From Streptomyces tsukubensis (GTDB lineage Bacteria > Actinomycetota > Actinomycetes > Streptomycetales > Streptomycetaceae), in the NCBI RefSeq assembly GCF_003932715.1, contig NZ_CP020700.1, forward strand, positions 5,912,501 through 5,976,500: a DNA stretch of 64,000 nucleotides. Reading direction: 5' to 3'. A program made the position numbers and the translations under genes. Below the pieces are notes generated by a model that saw nothing but the letters and a program-made list of their open reading frames with translations, was not told the DNA's origin and did no database searches. This document shows positions 26,370 to 37,047 of this stretch, piece after piece (the first letter of the stretch is position 1; every line of letters begins with the position of its first letter).

Positions 26370-27590
26370 ATGGAAATCGTCATCCTTGCTGTAGTCATCG
26401 CCCTGGTCGCGGTCGGCGCCATCAGCGGGCTCGTGATCAGCGGCCGCCGTAAGAAGCAGTTGCCGCCGTCGGCCCCGCAGAGCACTCCGACCATCACCGC
26501 TCCGCCCGCCGAGCCGCACGTCGGCGACGAGGCGGAGACACCGCGGGAAGAGCCGCGCCGCACCATCGAGGAGGTCGGCCTCCCGGAGGCCGGAGCCCCC
26601 GCCGAGGCGCCGGACGAGGCCGCCGCACCGGCGCCCGCCGAGACCGCCCCCGAAATCGAGGTCCCCGAACCCACCGCGGGCCGGCTGGTCCGGCTGCGCG
26701 CCCGCCTCGCCCGCTCCCAGAACTCCCTCGGCAAGGGCCTGCTCACCCTGCTGTCCCGTGAGCATCTCGACGAGGACACCTGGGAGGAGATCGAAGAGAC
26801 CCTCCTCATCGCCGACGTCGGCGTCGCCCCCACCCAGGAGCTGGTGGAGCGGCTGCGCGAGCGGGTGCGCGTCCTCGGCACCCGTACCCCCGACGAACTG
26901 CGCGCCCTGCTCCGCGAGGAGCTGCTCACCCTCATCGGCACCGACTTCGACCGCGCGGTGAAGACCGAGAGCGGCGTCGACACCCCCGGCGTCGTGATGG
27001 TCGTCGGCGTCAACGGCACCGGCAAGACCACGACCACCGGCAAGCTCGCCCGGGTCCTGGTCGCCGACGGCCGCTCGGTCGTCCTCGGCGCCGCGGACAC
27101 CTTCCGCGCCGCCGCCGCGGACCAGCTCCAGACCTGGGGCGAGCGGGTCGGCGCCCGTACCGTACGCGGACCCGAGGGCGGCGACCCCGCGTCCATCGCC
27201 TTCGACGCGGTCAAGGAGGGCATTGCCGAGGGCGCCGACGTCGTCCTCATCGACACCGCCGGACGGCTGCACACCAAGACCGGGCTGATGGACGAGCTGG
27301 GCAAGGTGAAGCGCGTCGTCGAGAAGCACGGCCCGCTCGACGAGATCCTTCTCGTCCTCGACGCCACCACCGGACAGAACGGACTCGTCCAGGCCCGGGT
27401 CTTCGCGGAGGTCGTCGACATCACCGGCATCGTGCTGACCAAGCTCGACGGCACCGCCAAGGGCGGCATCGTCGTCGCCGTCCAGCGCGAGCTGGGCGTG
27501 CCCGTGAAGCTCGTCGGACTGGGCGAGGGCCCGGACGATCTCGCGCCCTTCGAGCCGGAGGCGTTCGTCGACGCCCTCATCGGCGACTGA
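26370..27590 (+). CDS. ftsY: Signal recognition particle receptor FtsY
   Basis: A 406-residue SRP receptor GTPase that docks SRP-ribosome complexes at the membrane with Ffh (also here, at 35.3 kb). It has an N-terminal membrane helix (about 1-24), typical of actinobacteria, an acidic Pro/Glu/Ala A-domain (about 40-105), then the NG domain: helical N part, P-loop GVNGTGKTT (213-221), DTFRAAAADQL, DTAGRLHTK and TKLDGTAKGG. ATG 26370 is chosen so that the membrane helix starts at once (MEIVILAVVIALV); seven further upstream codons are open. Confidence 0.96.
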   Translation: MEIVILAVVIALVAVGAISGLVISGRRKKQLPPSAPQSTPTITAPPAEPHVGDEAETPREEPRRTIEEVGLPEAGAPAEAPDEAAAPAPAETAPEIEVPEPTAGRLVRLRARLARSQNSLGKGLLTLLSREHLDEDTWEEIEETLLIADVGVAPTQELVERLRERVRVLGTRTPDELRALLREELLTLIGTDFDRAVKTESGVDTPGVVMVVGVNGTGKTTTTGKLARVLVADGRSVVLGAADTFRAAAADQLQTWGERVGARTVRGPEGGDPASIAFDAVKEGIAEGADVVLIDTAGRLHTKTGLMDELGKVKRVVEKHGPLDEILLVLDATTGQNGLVQARVFAEVVDITGIVLTKLDGTAKGGIVVAVQRELGVPVKLVGLGEGPDDLAPFEPEAFVDALIGD

Positions 27591-27656
27591 CCCGCCGGCG
27601 CCCCCGGGCCCGCCGTCCCGCAGCGGCGCGGCGGCCGGGCCGGGGGCGGGGGCCGC

Positions 27657-28364
27657 TCAGGACGTACGGTCCCCCGCGCAGCCCTGCACCGCGGAGCGGT
27701 GACAGCTGTACGCCAGTGTCCCCAGCAGCAGCCGGGCCTCCGGCGGCGCAGCGGCCGTGTCCAGCGAAGGCGGACGCAGCCAGTCGACCGGGCCAAGACC
27801 CGCGAACTCCGACGGCGGGGCGGCGATGTACTCGTCCGGACCCGGACAGTGCAGGTCCAGATCGGCGTCGTCCCAGCCCATCCGGTACAGCAGCTCCGGC
27901 AGCGCGGACGCGGCACCCGGCGCCACGAAGAACTGACAGCGCCCGTCCGGCCCCGCCGTGACCGGCCCCAGCGGCAGCCCCATCCGCTCCATCCGCACCA
28001 GTGCCCGGCGCCCGGCGTCCGCCGCCACGTCGAGTACGTCGAAGGAGCGCCCCACCGGCAGCAGCACGGCCGCCCCGGCCACCGCGGCCCAGGCCTCGCC
28101 CACCTCGTCGAGCGTGGCACCCGCCGGGATCTCCGCGGCGAACGGCAGCGGATGCACCCCGGGGGAGGCGCACTCCGCGCCGCCGCACGGGCATGCGCCC
28201 CCGGCCACCGCCCCGGCGCCCGGCACCACGGCCCAGCCCCACAGCCCGGTGTACTCCGCCACAGCCGTCACCGCACGCTCCGCCGCGCGTCCGCGACGCC
28301 GAGAGCCGGGCCGGGCGGACCGGATGTCCCGGATCCCCCGGCTGCCGCCGATCGTGAAGCCCAT
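27657..28364 (-). CDS. Orphan bifunctional primase/polymerase-like N-domain protein
   Basis: 235 residues resembling the prim-pol N-terminal domain of plasmid and phage replication proteins: GWAVVPGAG, a Cys motif CPCGGAEC followed by SPGVHPLPF (58-74), and FDVLDVAADAG (108-117). Where active enzymes have the acidic pair hDhD, only part remains (Asp109, Asp112, then Ala), and the downstream GG-x-H motif is replaced by DGRCQFFVAP. No helicase domain follows. It therefore looks like a non-catalytic relative. A GGAGGGG ribosome site precedes the ATG. It diverges from nsdA, and this pairing is seen in other Streptomyces. Confidence 0.75.
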   Translation of the reverse strand: MGFTIGGSRGIRDIRSARPGSRRRGRAAERAVTAVAEYTGLWGWAVVPGAGAVAGGACPCGGAECASPGVHPLPFAAEIPAGATLDEVGEAWAAVAGAAVLLPVGRSFDVLDVAADAGRRALVRMERMGLPLGPVTAGPDGRCQFFVAPGAASALPELLYRMGWDDADLDLHCPGPDEYIAAPPSEFAGLGPVDWLRPPSLDTAAAPPEARLLLGTLAYSCHRSAVQGCAGDRTS

Positions 28365-28863
28365 GCCCCCTCCAACGTCATCTGCTCGCCGGTGGTTACG
28401 ACCCGAAGTGTCCTCGTGACACAGCGTCGCAACCGGTGAAGGTTCGAGGGCGCACCGAGGTGCGAGGGGGAGTGAACTTCACGCCACGCGCCGACGGGTG
28501 CACCGATCCGCCGTCTTCGGCCCGCCCACTGTCAAGTGAATCGCGCCCGGCGACAGGGGAGTTCATTCGAAGGGGTGGCGAATGGTGGCGTTTCTGGATT
28601 CCGGCGCGCCGAGCGGTGATCGTAGGATTACTTTCGGTGCCCGACCCCCGGGACAACCTGGGACAGTGTGTGCCGTTGGACCTGCCGGGGCCGCCCCGTT
28701 CACCTGTGTGGATTCGGTCGACCTTTCTGCAAGTTCCGTACATAAGGCCTCCGGTCACGGCATCCTGGCAGCGGCCGGCGGGGGATTCCGGCCGACGGCT
28801 TCCGATTTCAGGCCCGGGGTTTCCGGTTCGGGCCTCATGAGCCCGATGAATGGGGGCGTACCA
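28365..28863. other. Divergent region between the prim-pol-like gene and nsdA
   Basis: About 500 bp, clearly lower in GC than its surroundings in parts (28430-28480, 28600-28650, 28715-28750), as promoters here often are. It must hold promoters for both genes and a long nsdA leader. A TACATA (28739-28744) is the best -10-like hexamer, without a good -35 partner. No conserved small gene seen. Confidence 0.45.
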
Positions 28864-30354
28864 GTGGACGGCAGCGGAACCGGTGCGAACACCGGAACCG
28901 GCAAGCGCCCGAACGAGATGCTCGGTTCGTGGTTCGTACGCAGCGGCTGGTCCAAAGGAGAACTGGCCCGGCAGGTCAACCGCCGGGCCCGGGAGATGGG
29001 TGCCCACCACATCAGCACCGACACCTCCCGGGTGCGCCGGTGGCTGGACGGCGAACAGCCGCGCGAACCGATCCCCCGTATCCTCTCCGAACTGTTCTCC
29101 GAACGGTTCGGCACGGTCGTCGCCGTCGAGAGCCTCGGGCTGCGCACGGCACACCAGACCCCCTCGTCCTCCGGGGTCGACCTGCCGTGGGCGGGGCCGC
29201 AGACCGTCTCCCTCCTCAGCGAGTTCTCCCGCAGCGATCTGATGCTGGCCCGGCGCGGCTTCCTCGGTACGTCGCTGGCGCTGGCCGCCGGGCCCGCCCT
29301 CGTCGAACCGATGCAGCGCTGGCTGGTGCCGGCCCCCGGCGGCGAACCGGCCGCCCCCGGCGCCCCGGCCCCCGGACCGCAGTCCGCCCACCGCCCGCCC
29401 CGGCTCTCCGGCCCCGAACTGGAACTGCTGGAGTCCACGACGGTCATGTTCCGCCAGTGGGACGCCCAGTGCGGCGGCGGGCTGCGGCGCAAGGCGGTCG
29501 TGGGCCAGCTCCACGAGGTCACCGACCTCCTCCAGGAAGCCCATCCGGAGCGCTCCGCGGCCCGCCTGTTCACCTGCGCCGCCGAGCTGGCCGAGCTGGC
29601 CGGCTGGATGAGCTACGACGTCGGCCTCCAGCCCACCGCCCAGAAGTACTTCGTCCTCGCCCTGCACGCCGCCAAGGAAGCCGGGGACAAGCCGCTCGGC
29701 TCGTACATCCTCTCCTCCATGAGCCGCCAGATGATCCACCTCGGCCGGCCCGACGACGCCCTCGAACTCATCCACCTCGCCCAGTACGGCAGCCGGGACT
29801 GCGCCACCGCCCGTACCCAGGCCATGCTCTACGCGATGGAGGCCCGCGCCTACGCCAACATGGGCCAGCCCAGCAAGTGCAAACGGGCCGTCCGGATGGC
29901 CGAGGACACCTTCGCGGACGCCGGTCTCGACGGCGAACGCGAACCGGACTGGATCCGCTTCTTCACCGAGGCCGAACTGAACGGCGAGAACGCCCACTCC
30001 TACCGCGATCTCGCCTATGTCGCCGGGCGCAGCCCGACCTACGCCTCCCTTGCGGAACCCCTGATGGGGCGGGCGGTCCGGCTCTTCCGCGACGATCCGG
30101 TCCACCAGCGGTCCTACGCCCTGAATCTGATCGGCATGGCCACCGTCCATCTGCTGAAGCAGGAGCCCGAACAGGCCACCGAACTGGCCGGGCAGGCGCT
30201 GACCGTCGCCCGCCGAGTCCGCTCCGAACGCGTCAACAACCGGCTCCGCAAGACCGTCGACACCGCGGCCCGGGACTTCGGCGACGTCGCCGAGGTGCTC
30301 GACCTGACGGACAAGCTGACCGCGCAGCTTCCGGAGACCGCGCGGGCCGTCTGA
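28864..30354 (+). CDS. nsdA: Negative regulator of sporulation and antibiotic production, NsdA-like
   Basis: About 496 residues. The N-terminus has the conserved TGKRPNEMLGSWFVRSGWSK and a helical DNA-binding-like region (ELARQVNRRARE to SRVRRWLDGEQPREPIP). After a Pro/Ala linker the C-terminal half is made of TPR-like helical repeats (AARLFTCAAELAELAGWMSYD onward). In S. coelicolor NsdA represses aerial growth and antibiotic synthesis and lies just before amtB, as here. GTG 28864 is preferred because TGGGGGCG sits 5 bases upstream; ATG 28846 or 28837 would add 6 or 9 residues. Confidence 0.9.
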   Translation: MDGSGTGANTGTGKRPNEMLGSWFVRSGWSKGELARQVNRRAREMGAHHISTDTSRVRRWLDGEQPREPIPRILSELFSERFGTVVAVESLGLRTAHQTPSSSGVDLPWAGPQTVSLLSEFSRSDLMLARRGFLGTSLALAAGPALVEPMQRWLVPAPGGEPAAPGAPAPGPQSAHRPPRLSGPELELLESTTVMFRQWDAQCGGGLRRKAVVGQLHEVTDLLQEAHPERSAARLFTCAAELAELAGWMSYDVGLQPTAQKYFVLALHAAKEAGDKPLGSYILSSMSRQMIHLGRPDDALELIHLAQYGSRDCATARTQAMLYAMEARAYANMGQPSKCKRAVRMAEDTFADAGLDGEREPDWIRFFTEAELNGENAHSYRDLAYVAGRSPTYASLAEPLMGRAVRLFRDDPVHQRSYALNLIGMATVHLLKQEPEQATELAGQALTVARRVRSERVNNRLRKTVDTAARDFGDVAEVLDLTDKLTAQLPETARAV

Positions 30355-30362
30355 GACCGGCC

Positions 30363-30388
30363 GGCCGGGGGAGCGTCCACCCCCGGCC
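30363..30388 (+). terminator. Hairpin terminator after nsdA
   Basis: A perfect 9-bp stem (30363-30371 with 30380-30388) and 8-nt loop, starting 8 bp after the nsdA stop. No T-tract. Confidence 0.55.
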
Positions 30389-30636
30389 CTCGCCTCCCGG
30401 GCAGATCCCCGGCTCCTGGCTCACGCCTCCCTGGCGGGCCCGAGGGGTCCGTATGCCGTTCCCGCCGACAGGGCACACCCGCCCCGGGCCGGCCCGCGGC
30501 GCCGTCCGGGCTCCGCCACCGCCCGTACCGGCCCGTATCCGCTCCGTACGGAACGCCGCACCCGCCCCGGGCCCGATCCGTACCCCCAGAGCCCGGCGGC
30601 GGCCGTTCATGACCGCGTAACACGGCCGCCCCCTTC

Positions 30637-30674
30637 GTCACCGGCGCGAAACAAGCGGCCCCATCACCCGAAAC
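30637..30674 (+). promoter_or_regulatory. GlnR operator (nitrogen control box) of amtB-glnK-glnD
   Basis: GTCAC-n6-GAAAC-n6-CCCCA-n6-GAAAC matches the streptomycete GlnR pattern gTnAc-n6-GaAAc repeated with 22-bp period: the first a-site (30637), the first b-site (30648) and the second b-site (30670) are exact, the second a-site (30659) is degenerate. It lies 113 bp before the amtB start. GlnR activates this operon under nitrogen limitation in S. coelicolor. Confidence 0.8.
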
Positions 30675-30787
30675 CGCACCACGCCACTCTCGTCGTCCAT
30701 GCCCCCCACGTCCCCCGGGCGGGCCCGTCCCCGGCCCCGCCCTCAGGTCCCACCGCACGCGGCCGCACCGACGACGAGGAGACGCCG

Positions 30788-32517
<1,730 letters not shown>

Positions 32518-32520
32518 ACC

Positions 32521-32569
32521 GCCCGGGACCCCGGGGCCGTGCGCCCGTGCACGGCCCCGGGGACCGGGC
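32521..32569 (+). terminator. Strong hairpin between glnK and glnD
   Basis: The core is a perfect 14-bp stem (32529-32542 with 32549-32562) with a 6-nt loop. A further 6 bp (32521-32526 with 32564-32569) pair beyond a small internal loop. It starts 4 bp after the glnK stop. It may end most amtB-glnK transcripts and let only some reach glnD. Confidence 0.65.
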
Positions 32570-32610
32570 GTTCCGAACGGCGGCGGGAACCAACGGAGGA
32601 GGTACCAGCG

Positions 32611-35169
32611 GTGCGGAGCCACGACACACCAACGGCGCGGACGGACCCGCCCCCGGCGCCCGGAACCGGACCGGCCGGTTCGCACGCCACCCCTGCGACC
32701 CCTGCGCGGGCGCCGGACCCGGCAGGCCCGGCGCCCGGGGCCGCCGAGCCCGCGGCCGGATACGCCGCCGCCCGGCTGCACCTGCTCAACGACCCGCACA
32801 CCCCGGGAGCACCCCGCCGCGCCGCCCTCGCCGCCCTCACCGACCGGTGGCTCGGCCACCTGATGCGCGCCGCACAGCGGGACACCGGGGTAACCGGCTC
32901 CGCACTGGTCGCCGTCGGCGGCTACGGCCGGGGCGAACTCTCCCCCCGCAGCGACCTCGACCTGCTCCTCCTCCACGACGGCACCGCCGACCCCCGCGCC
33001 GTCGCCGCGCTCGCCGACCGCATCTGGTACCCGGTCTGGGACCTCGGCCTCGCCCTCGACCACTCCGTACGGACCCCCGCCGAGGCCCGTACCACCGCAG
33101 GCGCCGACCTCAAGGTCCACCTCGGACTCCTCGACGCCCGGCCCGTCGCCGGAGACCCCGGACTCGTCGCCTCCCTGCGCACCACCGTCCTCGCCGACTG
33201 GCGCAACCGCGCCCCCGGACGCCTCCCCGAACTCGCCGAACTCTGCCGGGAACGCGCCGAACGCCACGGCGACCTCCACCACCTCCTCGAACCCGACCTC
33301 AAAGAGGCCCGCGGCGGACTGCGGGACGCCACCGCACTGCGCGCCGTCGCCGCCTCCTGGCTGGCCGACGCCCCGCGCGACGGACTCGCCGAAGCCCGCC
33401 GCACCCTCCTCGACACCCGCGACGCCCTCCACCTCACCACCGGACGCGCCGGCGACCGGCTCGCCCTGGAGGACCAGGACCAGACCGCCGCCCGGCTCGG
33501 CGTCCTCGACGCCGACGCCCTGCTCCGCCGCGTGTACGAGGCCGCCGGGACCATCGCCTACGCGGGCGACGTCACCTGGCGCGAGGTCCACCGGGTGCTG
33601 CGCGCCCGCAGCACCCGCCGCCGGATCCGGACCGTCCTCACCGGCGGCGCCCGGCGCACCGAACCCGAACGCACCCCCCTCGCCGACGGCGTCGTCGAAC
33701 ACGACGGGGAGGTCGCCCTCGCCCGTACCGCCCGGCCCGAACGCGACCCCGTGCTCCTGCTGCGGGCCGCCGCCGCGGCCGCCCAGGCCGGGCTGCCGCT
33801 CTCCCCGCACGCCGTCCGCAGACTCGCCGCCACCGCCCCGCCGCTGCCCGTACCCTGGCCCGCCGAAGCCCGCGAGGAGTTCGTCACCCTCCTCGGCGCC
33901 GGCGAACCCACCGTCGCCGTCTGGGAAGCCCTGGACGCCGAAGGCCTGATCACCCGGCTGCTGCCCGACTGGGAACGCGTACGCCACCGCCCGCAGCGCA
34001 ACGCCGTCCACGTCTGGACCGTCGGCCGGCACCTGGTGGAGACCGCCGTCCGGGCCGCCGCGCTCACCCGCCGCGTCCACCGTCCCGATCTCCTCCTCGT
34101 CGCGGCCCTGCTGCACGACATCGGCAAAGGATGGCCCGGCGACCACTCGGAGGCCGGGGAGACCATCGCCCGGGACACGGCCGCCCGGATGGGCTTCGAT
34201 GCCGCCGACGCGGCCGTCGTCGCCACGCTCGTACGCCACCATCTGCTGCTCGTCCAGACCGCGACCCGGCGCGACCCGGAGGATCCGGTCACCGTACGGA
34301 CCGTGGCCGAGGCCGTCGGCACCATGGGGACGCTCCAGCTCCTCGTCGCCCTCACCGAGGCCGACGCACTGGCCACCGGGCCCGCTGCCTGGTCCGGCTG
34401 GCGGGCCCTCCTCGTCGACGACCTCGCCGAACGCACCGGTGCCGTCCTCGAAGGCGCCGCCCCGGCCGCCGCCTCCGCACCGGGCGCCGAGGAGGAACGG
34501 CTCGCCGTCGAGGCGCTGCGTACGGGTGGGCCCGTGCTCGCACTCCGTACCCACGGCGACGGCGACGGCAGCCCGGGAGCCGAGGACGGCGGAGCGCCCG
34601 AACCCGTCGGCGCCGAACTGCTGATCGCCCTGCCCGACCGGCCCGGCGTCCTGCCCGCCGTCGCCGGGGTACTCGCCCTGCACCGGCTCACCGTCCGTTC
34701 CGCCGACCTGCGCGAGCTCACCCTGCCCGCCGCCGGAACGGGCGCCGTCCTCGTACTCAACTGGCGGGTGGCCGCGGCCTACGGCGCCCTGCCGCAGCCC
34801 GCCCGGCTCCGCGCCGACCTCGTCCGCGCCCTCGACGGCTCCCTCGGCCTCCGGGCCAGGCTCGCGGAACGCGACGCCGCCCGGCCCCGCCGCCGCGGCG
34901 CCGAGCCGCCCCCGCCCCGGGTGACCGTCGCCGCCGACGCCTCCCACCGCGCCACCGTCCTCGAAGTCCGCGCCCCGGACGCCCCCGGACTGCTGCACCG
35001 CATCGGGCTCGCCCTGGAGGACGCGGGCGTACGGGTCCGCAGCGCCCACGTCAGCACGCTCGGCGCCAACGCGGTCGACGCCTTCTACCTCACCGCGGAC
35101 GGCGGCGGACCGCTCTCCGCCGACGCCGCGGAAGACCTCGCGCGTACCCTCGCACAAGCCCTGCGCTGA
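32611..35169 (+). CDS. glnD: PII-nucleotidyltransferase GlnD
   Basis: An 852-residue modifying enzyme of PII. Domains in order: nucleotidyltransferase with GGYGRGELSPRSDLDLLLLH (103-122, the metal-binding DxD included), GlnD linker (LEPDLKEARGGLRD), HD domain with LLHDIGKGWPGDHSE (His502, Asp503) for de-modification, and two ACT domains (about 671 and 781 on) that sense glutamine. In Streptomyces it transfers AMP to Tyr51 of GlnK. GTG 32611 is chosen because GGAGGAGG lies 8 bases upstream. The N-terminal 40 residues are low complexity. Confidence 0.96.
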   Translation: MRSHDTPTARTDPPPAPGTGPAGSHATPATPARAPDPAGPAPGAAEPAAGYAAARLHLLNDPHTPGAPRRAALAALTDRWLGHLMRAAQRDTGVTGSALVAVGGYGRGELSPRSDLDLLLLHDGTADPRAVAALADRIWYPVWDLGLALDHSVRTPAEARTTAGADLKVHLGLLDARPVAGDPGLVASLRTTVLADWRNRAPGRLPELAELCRERAERHGDLHHLLEPDLKEARGGLRDATALRAVAASWLADAPRDGLAEARRTLLDTRDALHLTTGRAGDRLALEDQDQTAARLGVLDADALLRRVYEAAGTIAYAGDVTWREVHRVLRARSTRRRIRTVLTGGARRTEPERTPLADGVVEHDGEVALARTARPERDPVLLLRAAAAAAQAGLPLSPHAVRRLAATAPPLPVPWPAEAREEFVTLLGAGEPTVAVWEALDAEGLITRLLPDWERVRHRPQRNAVHVWTVGRHLVETAVRAAALTRRVHRPDLLLVAALLHDIGKGWPGDHSEAGETIARDTAARMGFDAADAAVVATLVRHHLLLVQTATRRDPEDPVTVRTVAEAVGTMGTLQLLVALTEADALATGPAAWSGWRALLVDDLAERTGAVLEGAAPAAASAPGAEEERLAVEALRTGGPVLALRTHGDGDGSPGAEDGGAPEPVGAELLIALPDRPGVLPAVAGVLALHRLTVRSADLRELTLPAAGTGAVLVLNWRVAAAYGALPQPARLRADLVRALDGSLGLRARLAERDAARPRRRGAEPPPPRVTVAADASHRATVLEVRAPDAPGLLHRIGLALEDAGVRVRSAHVSTLGANAVDAFYLTADGGGPLSADAAEDLARTLAQALR

Positions 35170-35310
35170 GCCCCGCGGCAACGCCTCCGGACGGTCCGGA
35201 CCCCGGGCCGACCGGGGCCGGGGGTGCCGGAGCGGGCAGGCACCCGCCGGGGCCGGATACCCTGGAGGGCGATTCCCTGTTGCCCCCGACCTTGAGGACC
35301 GACGAGCGCC

Positions 35311-36861
35311 GTGTTCGATACTCTCTCCGACCGCTTGGCGAACACCTTCAAAACCTTGCGGGGCAAGGGTCGTCTCAGCGAGGCGGACATCGACGGCGCG
35401 GCCCGCGAGATCCGGATCGCGCTGCTGGAGGCGGATGTCGCCCTCCCCGTGGTCCGGGCGTTCATCGCCAATATCAAGGAGCGGGCGCGCGGCGCCGAGG
35501 TCTCCAAGGCGCTGAACCCCTCCCAGCAGGTCATCAAGATCGTCAACGAGGAGCTGATCGGCATCCTCGGCGGCGAGACCCGCCGGCTCAGGTTCGCCAA
35601 GCAGCCCCCGACCGTGATCATGCTCGCCGGTCTCCAGGGCGCCGGTAAGACCACGCTGGCCGGAAAGCTCGGCAGCTGGCTCAAGGCCCAGGGCCACTCC
35701 CCGCTGCTGGTCGCCTGCGACCTCCAGCGCCCCAACGCGGTCAACCAGCTCTCCGTCGTCGCCGAACGCGCCGGTGTCGCCGTGTACGCGCCGCAGCCCG
35801 GCAACGGCGTGGGCGACCCGGTCCAGGTCGCCAAGGACTCCGTCGAGCACGCCCGCGCCAAGCAGTACGACGTGGTCGTCGTCGACACCGCCGGCCGCCT
35901 CGGCATCGACCAGGAACTGATGCAGCAGGCCGCGGACATCCGCGACGCCGTCTCGCCCGACGAGATCCTCTTCGTCGTCGACGCCATGATCGGCCAGGAC
36001 GCGGTCAACACCGCCGAGGCCTTCCGCGACGGCGTCGGCTTCGACGGCGTCGTGCTCTCCAAGCTCGACGGCGACGCCCGCGGTGGTGCCGCGCTCTCCA
36101 TCGCGCACGTCACCGGCCGCCAGATCATGTTCGCCTCCAACGGCGAGAAGCTGGACGACTTCGACGCGTTCCACCCGGACCGTATGGCGTCCCGCATCCT
36201 CGGCATGGGCGATGTGCTCTCGCTGATCGAGAAGGCCGAGCAGACCTTCAGCCAGGAAGAGGCCGCCAAAATGGCCTCCAAGCTGGCGAGCAGCAAGGGC
36301 AAGGACTTCACCCTCGACGACTTCCTGGCCCAGATGGAGCAGGTCCGGAAGATGGGCTCCATCTCCAAGCTGCTCGGCATGCTGCCCGGTATGGGCCAGA
36401 TGAAGGACCAGATCAACAGCATCGACGAGCGCGACGTCGACCGCACCGCCGCGATCATCAAGTCGATGACCCCGGCCGAGCGGGCCGAGCCGACCATCAT
36501 CAACGGCTCCCGCCGGGCCCGGATCGCCCGCGGTTCCGGTGTCGAGGTCAGCGCCGTCAAGAGCCTCGTCGAGCGGTTCTTCGAGGCCCGCAAGATGATG
36601 TCCCGGATGGCCCAGGGCGGCGGAATGCCCGGCATGCCGGGGATGCCGGGCATGGGTGGCGGGCCCGGCCGGCAGAAGAAGCAGCAGAAGCAGGCCAAGG
36701 GCAAGCGCCGCAGCGGCAACCCCATGAAGCGCAAGGCGGACGAGCAGGCCGCCGCCGAGCGCCGGGAGCAGGCCGCCCAGGGCGGGGCCTTCGGCCTTCC
36801 CGCCGGGGAAGCGGACCAGCCCTTCGAGCTGCCCGACGAGTTCAAGAAGTTCATGCACTGA
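35311..36861 (+). CDS. ffh: Signal recognition particle protein Ffh (SRP54)
   Basis: A 516-residue SRP GTPase that binds signal sequences and 4.5S RNA and pairs with FtsY. N domain (FDTLSDRLANTFKTLRGKG), G domain with GLQGAGKTT, DLQRPNAVNQL, DTAGRLGID and SKLDGDARGG, then the Met-rich M domain with the RNA-binding SRRARIARGSGVEVSAVK. The end contains three GMP repeats (GMPGMPGMPGMGGG) and a basic patch, and finishes FKKFMH. GTG 35311 gives the conserved start. Both protein arms of the SRP pathway are thus within 9 kb. Confidence 0.97.
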   Translation: MFDTLSDRLANTFKTLRGKGRLSEADIDGAAREIRIALLEADVALPVVRAFIANIKERARGAEVSKALNPSQQVIKIVNEELIGILGGETRRLRFAKQPPTVIMLAGLQGAGKTTLAGKLGSWLKAQGHSPLLVACDLQRPNAVNQLSVVAERAGVAVYAPQPGNGVGDPVQVAKDSVEHARAKQYDVVVVDTAGRLGIDQELMQQAADIRDAVSPDEILFVVDAMIGQDAVNTAEAFRDGVGFDGVVLSKLDGDARGGAALSIAHVTGRQIMFASNGEKLDDFDAFHPDRMASRILGMGDVLSLIEKAEQTFSQEEAAKMASKLASSKGKDFTLDDFLAQMEQVRKMGSISKLLGMLPGMGQMKDQINSIDERDVDRTAAIIKSMTPAERAEPTIINGSRRARIARGSGVEVSAVKSLVERFFEARKMMSRMAQGGGMPGMPGMPGMGGGPGRQKKQQKQAKGKRRSGNPMKRKADEQAAAERREQAAQGGAFGLPAGEADQPFELPDEFKKFMH

Positions 36862-36880
36862 CCAAGCCTGTCGGCCGGGC

Positions 36881-36900
36881 CCGCGGGCCCGTGCCCGCGG
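36881..36900 (+). terminator. Hairpin terminator after ffh
   Basis: A perfect 8-bp stem (36881-36888 with 36893-36900), loop CCGT, 20 bp after the ffh stop. A second imperfect stem follows near 36904-36935. Confidence 0.5.
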
Positions 36901-36985
36901 CGGCCGTCCGGTCCTTCCGGGCGCCGCCCGGACGGAGGGACGGCGTCCGCATCCCGGCCGGTCACGGCCCGGCAGCCCCACGGGG

Positions 36986-37008
36986 TTGTCCACAGGTGGT
37001 TTTCCACA
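36986..37008 (+). promoter_or_regulatory. Pair of DnaA-box-like 9-mers upstream of ftsH
   Basis: TTGTCCACA (36986-36994) and TTTTCCACA (37000-37008) are direct repeats 14 bp apart, 40 bp before the ftsH start. The first is the preferred Streptomyces DnaA box. A DnaA role in regulation here is inference. Confidence 0.55.
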
Positions 37009-37047
37009 GGGGATGCCGACGCCGTCCTTCTGTCTTAACGTCCCCGT

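Larger units (their letters stand above)
30355..30787 (+). other. nsdA-amtB intergenic region
   Basis: 433 bp without a gene. It contains the nsdA hairpin terminator (30363-30388), a very GC-rich filler, and the GlnR operator (30637-30674) of the amtB promoter. Confidence 0.6.

Noticed and set aside
24436..26394. A 652-codon plus-strand frame opposite the Eis-like gene
   Set aside because: Arg/Pro-rich with no conserved block; the minus-strand frame has clear GNAT and Eis motifs.
36986..37008. A chromosomal origin of replication
   Set aside because: Only two DnaA-box-like sites occur, and the dnaA, dnaN and gyrB genes expected beside a streptomycete origin are absent.
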